This document shows, piece after piece, positions 16,061 to 18,763 of a stretch of DNA of 18,763 bases (its first letter is position 1; each line of letters opens with the position of its first letter). The position numbers and the translations under genes are program-made. Source of the stretch: an uncultured Alphaproteobacteria bacterium (lineage in GTDB: Bacteria > Pseudomonadota > Alphaproteobacteria > RF32 > CAG-239). Where the stretch lies: positions 1 to 18,763 of the forward strand of contig CAMOLN010000001.1 in NCBI GenBank assembly GCA_946618745.1, read 5' to 3'. Below the pieces are notes generated by a model. It was given only the letters and a program-made list of their open reading frames with translations, ran no database searches and was not told where the DNA came from.

Positions 16061-16092
16061 GTAAGTATAACCAATTTTTGAGGAGAAAGAAA

Positions 16093-17184
16093 ATGACTCA
16101 ATCTATTACTTTAACAGCAAGTATGCGTTCAAATCTTGCTTCATTAAAATCAATTCAAGGCCAAATGGATACTACTCAAACCAGATTGTCAACCGGCAAG
16201 AAGGTTAATTCGGCTATTGATAATGCTTCTTCTTACTATCAATCTCGTGCTTTGACCAACCGCGCTTCCGATTTGGACAGCTTGTTGGACAGCATGGGTC
16301 AAGGTATTCAAACCATTCAGGCTGCTAACGAAGGTATTGAATCAATCACTGCTTTTATTGAGCAAGCTAAATCAGTTGCTAACTCGGCTTTTGCTTTGGA
16401 TGTTACTGCTGATGACTATGTAACTCAGTTGGAAAACTATCAGAAACAATTCAATGCCATCATTGATGAAATCGGCACTTTGGCTCAAGATGCCTCTTAT
16501 CAAGGTATCAACTTGTTAACTGATGGTGACTTGACCGTTATGTTTAACGAAACCAGAACTCACTCTTTGACTGTTAATGGTAAAGATGTAGTTACCGATA
16601 TGGCCGGAACTGATATCGGCTTTACCAAAGCTTCTTGGGCTGATGCGGTTAAAACAGCTAAAACTGCTATGGATACTGCTGAAACAGCTATGAATACTGC
16701 CGGACCGATTAGCAGTGATAGTGCTGAAGTTGAAACTGGCCACCATTATTATACTAAGAATACTGATGGTTCTTTTACTGAAGTAACTCTTGCTTCTGGT
16801 GCTAAGACTAAAGGTTATTATGAGGGCGGAACTAGTGCTTCTGGATATTATAAAACAACGGTTGATTATAAAAATTCTATCAGTGCAGCAACCACAGGTT
16901 CGGTTGACAAGGTTAATGCCAGCTTGAACGGTGTTGCTAATGCTACTAAATATCTGCGTGATTACTCCGCTGAATTAGGTAACAACTTTGCCATTATCGA
17001 AACTCGTCAAAACTTTACCGAAGCTTTGATTGATGTTCTCGAGACCGGTTCGGATAACTTGGTATTGGCCGATATGAACGAAGAGTCGGCTAACTACCTG
17101 GCCTTGCAGACTCGTCAACAGTTGGCTATTAACTCGTTGGCTTTGGCTTCGCAATCCGCTCAGTCTGTTTTGAAGTTGTTCTAA
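16093..17184 (+). CDS. Flagellin, copy 1
   Basis: A 363-residue filament protein. The conserved N-terminal D0/D1 region runs to about residue 150 (SMRSNLASL-like start, then TQTRLSTGKKVNSAIDNASS). The C-terminal D1/D0 region is about 275-363 and ends LALQTRQQLAINSLALASQS with AQSVLKLF. Between them is a compact insert (about 200-262) rich in Tyr, Gly, Thr and Lys, with three YY units (HHYYTK, GYYEGG, GYYKTT); this should be the surface-exposed part. There is no signal peptide, as expected for type III export. The ATG at 16093 follows GAGGAG at seven bases. An in-frame upstream ATG at 16021 lies within the leader block shared with copy 2 and is rejected. It appears identical in nucleotide sequence to copy 2 and is monocistronic between its own promoter and terminator. 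Confidence 0.97.
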   Translation: MTQSITLTASMRSNLASLKSIQGQMDTTQTRLSTGKKVNSAIDNASSYYQSRALTNRASDLDSLLDSMGQGIQTIQAANEGIESITAFIEQAKSVANSAFALDVTADDYVTQLENYQKQFNAIIDEIGTLAQDASYQGINLLTDGDLTVMFNETRTHSLTVNGKDVVTDMAGTDIGFTKASWADAVKTAKTAMDTAETAMNTAGPISSDSAEVETGHHYYTKNTDGSFTEVTLASGAKTKGYYEGGTSASGYYKTTVDYKNSISAATTGSVDKVNASLNGVANATKYLRDYSAELGNNFAIIETRQNFTEALIDVLETGSDNLVLADMNEESANYLALQTRQQLAINSLALASQSAQSVLKLF

Positions 17185-17200
17185 TTATTGTTGGAATACC

Positions 17201-17237
17201 AAAAAAGGCGTCTTGTTCTTCAAGACGTCTTTTTTTT
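17201..17237 (+). terminator. Terminator of flagellin copy 1
   Basis: AAAAAAGGCGTCTTG (17201-17215) pairs with CAAGACGTCTTTTTT (17221-17235), with one G:U pair and a TTCTT loop, followed by T. It is identical to the terminator of copy 2. Confidence 0.92.
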
Positions 17238-17255
17238 GCATTTTTTTCTACTAAT

Positions 17256-17456
17256 GTCATGCCCGTAGCGAGCGAAAGCGAACGAAGTAAGGCATCTTCG
17301 AATTTTTTCTTAACACGAAACATCAATGTCATCACGAGGAGAACATTTGTTCGACGTGGTGATCTCGGCAAATTGATTCTATTCAGCCGGGATTGCTTCG
17401 TCGCCGTTGCTCCTCGCAATGACAATAACTGTTGCTTTGCTACCGCTCGCAATGAC
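17256..17456. repeat. Nested palindromic interspersed-repeat units between the flagellins
   Basis: The 379-bp spacer 17239-17617 holds no gene. At 17256-17296 there is a small unit bounded by ATGCC (17259-17263) and GGCAT (17291-17295). At 17328-17423 there is an element with imperfect 14-bp inverted ends, GTCATCACGAGGAG and CTCCTCGCAATGAC. A third, related end, CTCGCAATGAC, lies at 17446-17456. These match in style the GTCATTGCGAGGAG-type palindromic repeats scattered through many bacterial genomes, whose spurious translation gives SLRGATATKQSR. The rest of the spacer (17457-17617) is the copy 2 promoter and leader. Confidence 0.7.
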
Positions 17457-17526
17457 ATTAAAGAGAACCTGAAAATGATATGAAAAATGCTTATAACCTT
17501 TTGTTATTGTGCATAAAATGGTGATA

Positions 17527-17556
17527 TTAACCTTTTATTAACCTTTATATGCTACG
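17527..17556 (+). promoter_or_regulatory. Flagellin copy 2 promoter with perfect CtrA box
   Basis: TTAA-CCTTTTA-TTAA (17527-17541) is again an exact TTAA-N7-TTAA box, with a different N7 from copy 1. GCTACG (17551-17556) follows at the same 18-bp distance from the first half-site hexamer. From the second TTAA to the hairpin the sequence is nearly identical to copy 1; upstream of the box it is not. Confidence 0.6.
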
Positions 17557-17566
17557 TTTTAGGAAG

Positions 17567-17588
17567 CGATTCGGAGTATCTGGAGTCG
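17567..17588 (+). promoter_or_regulatory. Flagellin copy 2 leader hairpin
   Basis: CGATTC (17567-17572) pairs with GAGTCG (17583-17588) around a 10-nt loop. Compared with copy 1, one stem base is changed (C to T), which replaces C:G with U:G and keeps the pairing. The loop differs at three positions near its 3' side. Confidence 0.5.
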
Positions 17589-17617
17589 GTAATTAATTTA
17601 TATTTAGGAGAAAGAAA

Positions 17618-18709
17618 ATGACTCAATCTATTACTTTAACAGCAAGTATGCGTTCAAATCTTGCTTCATTAAAATCAATTCAAGGCCAAATGGATACTAC
17701 TCAAACCAGATTGTCAACCGGCAAGAAGGTTAATTCGGCTATTGATAATGCTTCTTCTTACTATCAATCTCGTGCTTTGACCAACCGCGCTTCCGATTTG
17801 GACAGCTTGTTGGACAGCATGGGTCAAGGTATTCAAACCATTCAGGCTGCTAACGAAGGTATTGAATCAATCACTGCTTTTATTGAGCAAGCTAAATCAG
17901 TTGCTAACTCGGCTTTTGCTTTGGATGTTACTGCTGATGACTATGTAACTCAGTTGGAAAACTATCAGAAACAATTCAATGCCATCATTGATGAAATCGG
18001 CACTTTGGCTCAAGATGCCTCTTATCAAGGTATCAACTTGTTAACTGATGGTGACTTGACCGTTATGTTTAACGAAACCAGAACTCACTCTTTGACTGTT
18101 AATGGTAAAGATGTAGTTACCGATATGGCCGGAACTGATATCGGCTTTACCAAAGCTTCTTGGGCTGATGCGGTTAAAACAGCTAAAACTGCTATGGATA
18201 CTGCTGAAACAGCTATGAATACTGCCGGACCGATTAGCAGTGATAGTGCTGAAGTTGAAACTGGCCACCATTATTATACTAAGAATACTGATGGTTCTTT
18301 TACTGAAGTAACTCTTGCTTCTGGTGCTAAGACTAAAGGTTATTATGAGGGCGGAACTAGTGCTTCTGGATATTATAAAACAACGGTTGATTATAAAAAT
18401 TCTATCAGTGCAGCAACCACAGGTTCGGTTGACAAGGTTAATGCCAGCTTGAACGGTGTTGCTAATGCTACTAAATATCTGCGTGATTACTCCGCTGAAT
18501 TAGGTAACAACTTTGCCATTATCGAAACTCGTCAAAACTTTACCGAAGCTTTGATTGATGTTCTCGAGACCGGTTCGGATAACTTGGTATTGGCCGATAT
18601 GAACGAAGAGTCGGCTAACTACCTGGCCTTGCAGACTCGTCAACAGTTGGCTATTAACTCGTTGGCTTTGGCTTCGCAATCCGCTCAGTCTGTTTTGAAG
18701 TTGTTCTAA
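17618..18709 (+). CDS. Flagellin, copy 2
   Basis: Encodes the same 363-residue flagellin as copy 1, and the coding sequence appears identical base for base. The ribosome site is TTTAGGAG instead of TTGAGGAG. The leader between hairpin and ribosome site is different and shorter, so the two genes may differ in expression although not in product. Copies this similar point to recent duplication or ongoing gene conversion. Further tandem copies may lie beyond the window edge. Confidence 0.97.
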   Translation: MTQSITLTASMRSNLASLKSIQGQMDTTQTRLSTGKKVNSAIDNASSYYQSRALTNRASDLDSLLDSMGQGIQTIQAANEGIESITAFIEQAKSVANSAFALDVTADDYVTQLENYQKQFNAIIDEIGTLAQDASYQGINLLTDGDLTVMFNETRTHSLTVNGKDVVTDMAGTDIGFTKASWADAVKTAKTAMDTAETAMNTAGPISSDSAEVETGHHYYTKNTDGSFTEVTLASGAKTKGYYEGGTSASGYYKTTVDYKNSISAATTGSVDKVNASLNGVANATKYLRDYSAELGNNFAIIETRQNFTEALIDVLETGSDNLVLADMNEESANYLALQTRQQLAINSLALASQSAQSVLKLF

Positions 18710-18725
18710 TTATTGTTGGAATACC

Positions 18726-18762
18726 AAAAAAGGCGTCTTGTTCTTCAAGACGTCTTTTTTTT
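18726..18762 (+). terminator. Terminator of flagellin copy 2
   Basis: Same stem, TTCTT loop and T tract as the copy 1 terminator, 16 nt after the stop. Confidence 0.9.
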
Positions 18763-18763
18763 G

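Larger units (their letters stand above)
16081..17238 (+). repeat. Long direct repeat, unit 1 (ribosome site + flagellin + terminator)
   Basis: Read by eye, this 1158-bp block matches 17606-18763 without a difference, at a constant offset of 1525 bp. It begins at the AGGAG ribosome site and continues through the terminator. Upstream of it the two copies differ by substitutions and a 3-nt length change, although the promoter/leader core is again similar. Confidence 0.9.
17606..18763 (+). repeat. Long direct repeat, unit 2 (runs to the window edge)
   Basis: Matches 16081-17238 without a visible difference. The match is still unbroken at the last base of the window, so its true right boundary is unknown. 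Confidence 0.9.

Noticed and set aside
16021..16092. In-frame upstream ATG extending flagellin copy 1 by 24 residues
   Set aside because: It lies in the promoter/leader block shared with copy 2, where the same ATG runs into a stop after 15 codons. The GAGGAG site and the flagellin N-terminus both point to 16093.
17129..17458. 109-residue minus-strand open frame containing SLRGATATKQSR
   Set aside because: This is the familiar spurious translation of the palindromic GTCATTGCGAGG-type repeat. It also overlaps the end of a flagellin gene and its terminator, and has no ribosome site.
17239..17617. Possible CRISPR or small RNA gene in the flagellin spacer
   Set aside because: The repeat units are inverted, unequal and too few for a CRISPR array, and no independent promoter-terminator pair marks an RNA gene.

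Overview
The window looks like chromosomal DNA from a low-GC member of the Alphaproteobacteria. The gene order fliF-fliG-fliH-fliN-flbD-flhA is the one I know from the Caulobacter fliF operon, and FlbD is an alphaproteobacterial flagellar regulator. Both flagellin promoters carry a perfect TTAA-N7-TTAA box, the recognition pattern of the alphaproteobacterial cell-cycle regulator CtrA. The AT-rich composition would suit a host-associated or uncultured Rhodospirillales-like lineage, but that placement is inference.

Layout. Positions 1-325 (minus) hold the N-terminal part of an RpoH-type (sigma-32) heat-shock sigma factor cut by the window edge. Positions 500-11182 (minus) form one tightly packed nine-gene flagellar operon, transcribed from fliF down: fliF, fliG, fliH, fliN, flbD, flhA, an FlhG/MinD-like ATPase, a FliK-like protein and a membrane-anchored J-domain/SH3-like protein. 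Intergenic gaps are 0-17 nt, with one 8-nt overlap. These genes encode the MS ring, the rotor/switch, the export regulator, the export gate, and the sigma-54 activator that would time later flagellar genes. Positions 11319-12585 (minus) are a FadL/OmpP1-type outer-membrane transporter with its own terminator. It is divergent from a Cys-less HxlR-family regulator (12737-13078, plus), and the shared control region contains two inverted repeats. Positions 13140-14545 (minus) are mlaC and mlaA, the periplasmic and outer-membrane parts of retrograde phospholipid transport. Position 14737 onward (plus) is a WbpE-like sugar-nucleotide aminotransferase, possibly for surface polysaccharide or flagellin sugar. 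The right end holds two flagellin genes in tandem. They appear identical in nucleotide sequence from the Shine-Dalgarno through the terminator, but have different upstream regions.

The most interesting part is the flagellin pair. Each copy has a CtrA box, the same candidate -10 and the same 6-bp leader hairpin. The only stem difference between the copies turns a C:G pair into U:G and so keeps the fold. This invites comparison with CtrA control and with FlbT-type post-transcriptional control of flagellin mRNA. The 379-bp spacer between the two flagellins carries nested palindromic interspersed-repeat units. Other points of note are an FlhG homologue that has lost its signature lysine, with no flhF beside it, and a J-domain/transmembrane/SH3-like protein at the end of the flagellar operon next to rpoH. 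I see no tRNA, rRNA, CRISPR array, prophage or insertion sequence with a transposase.
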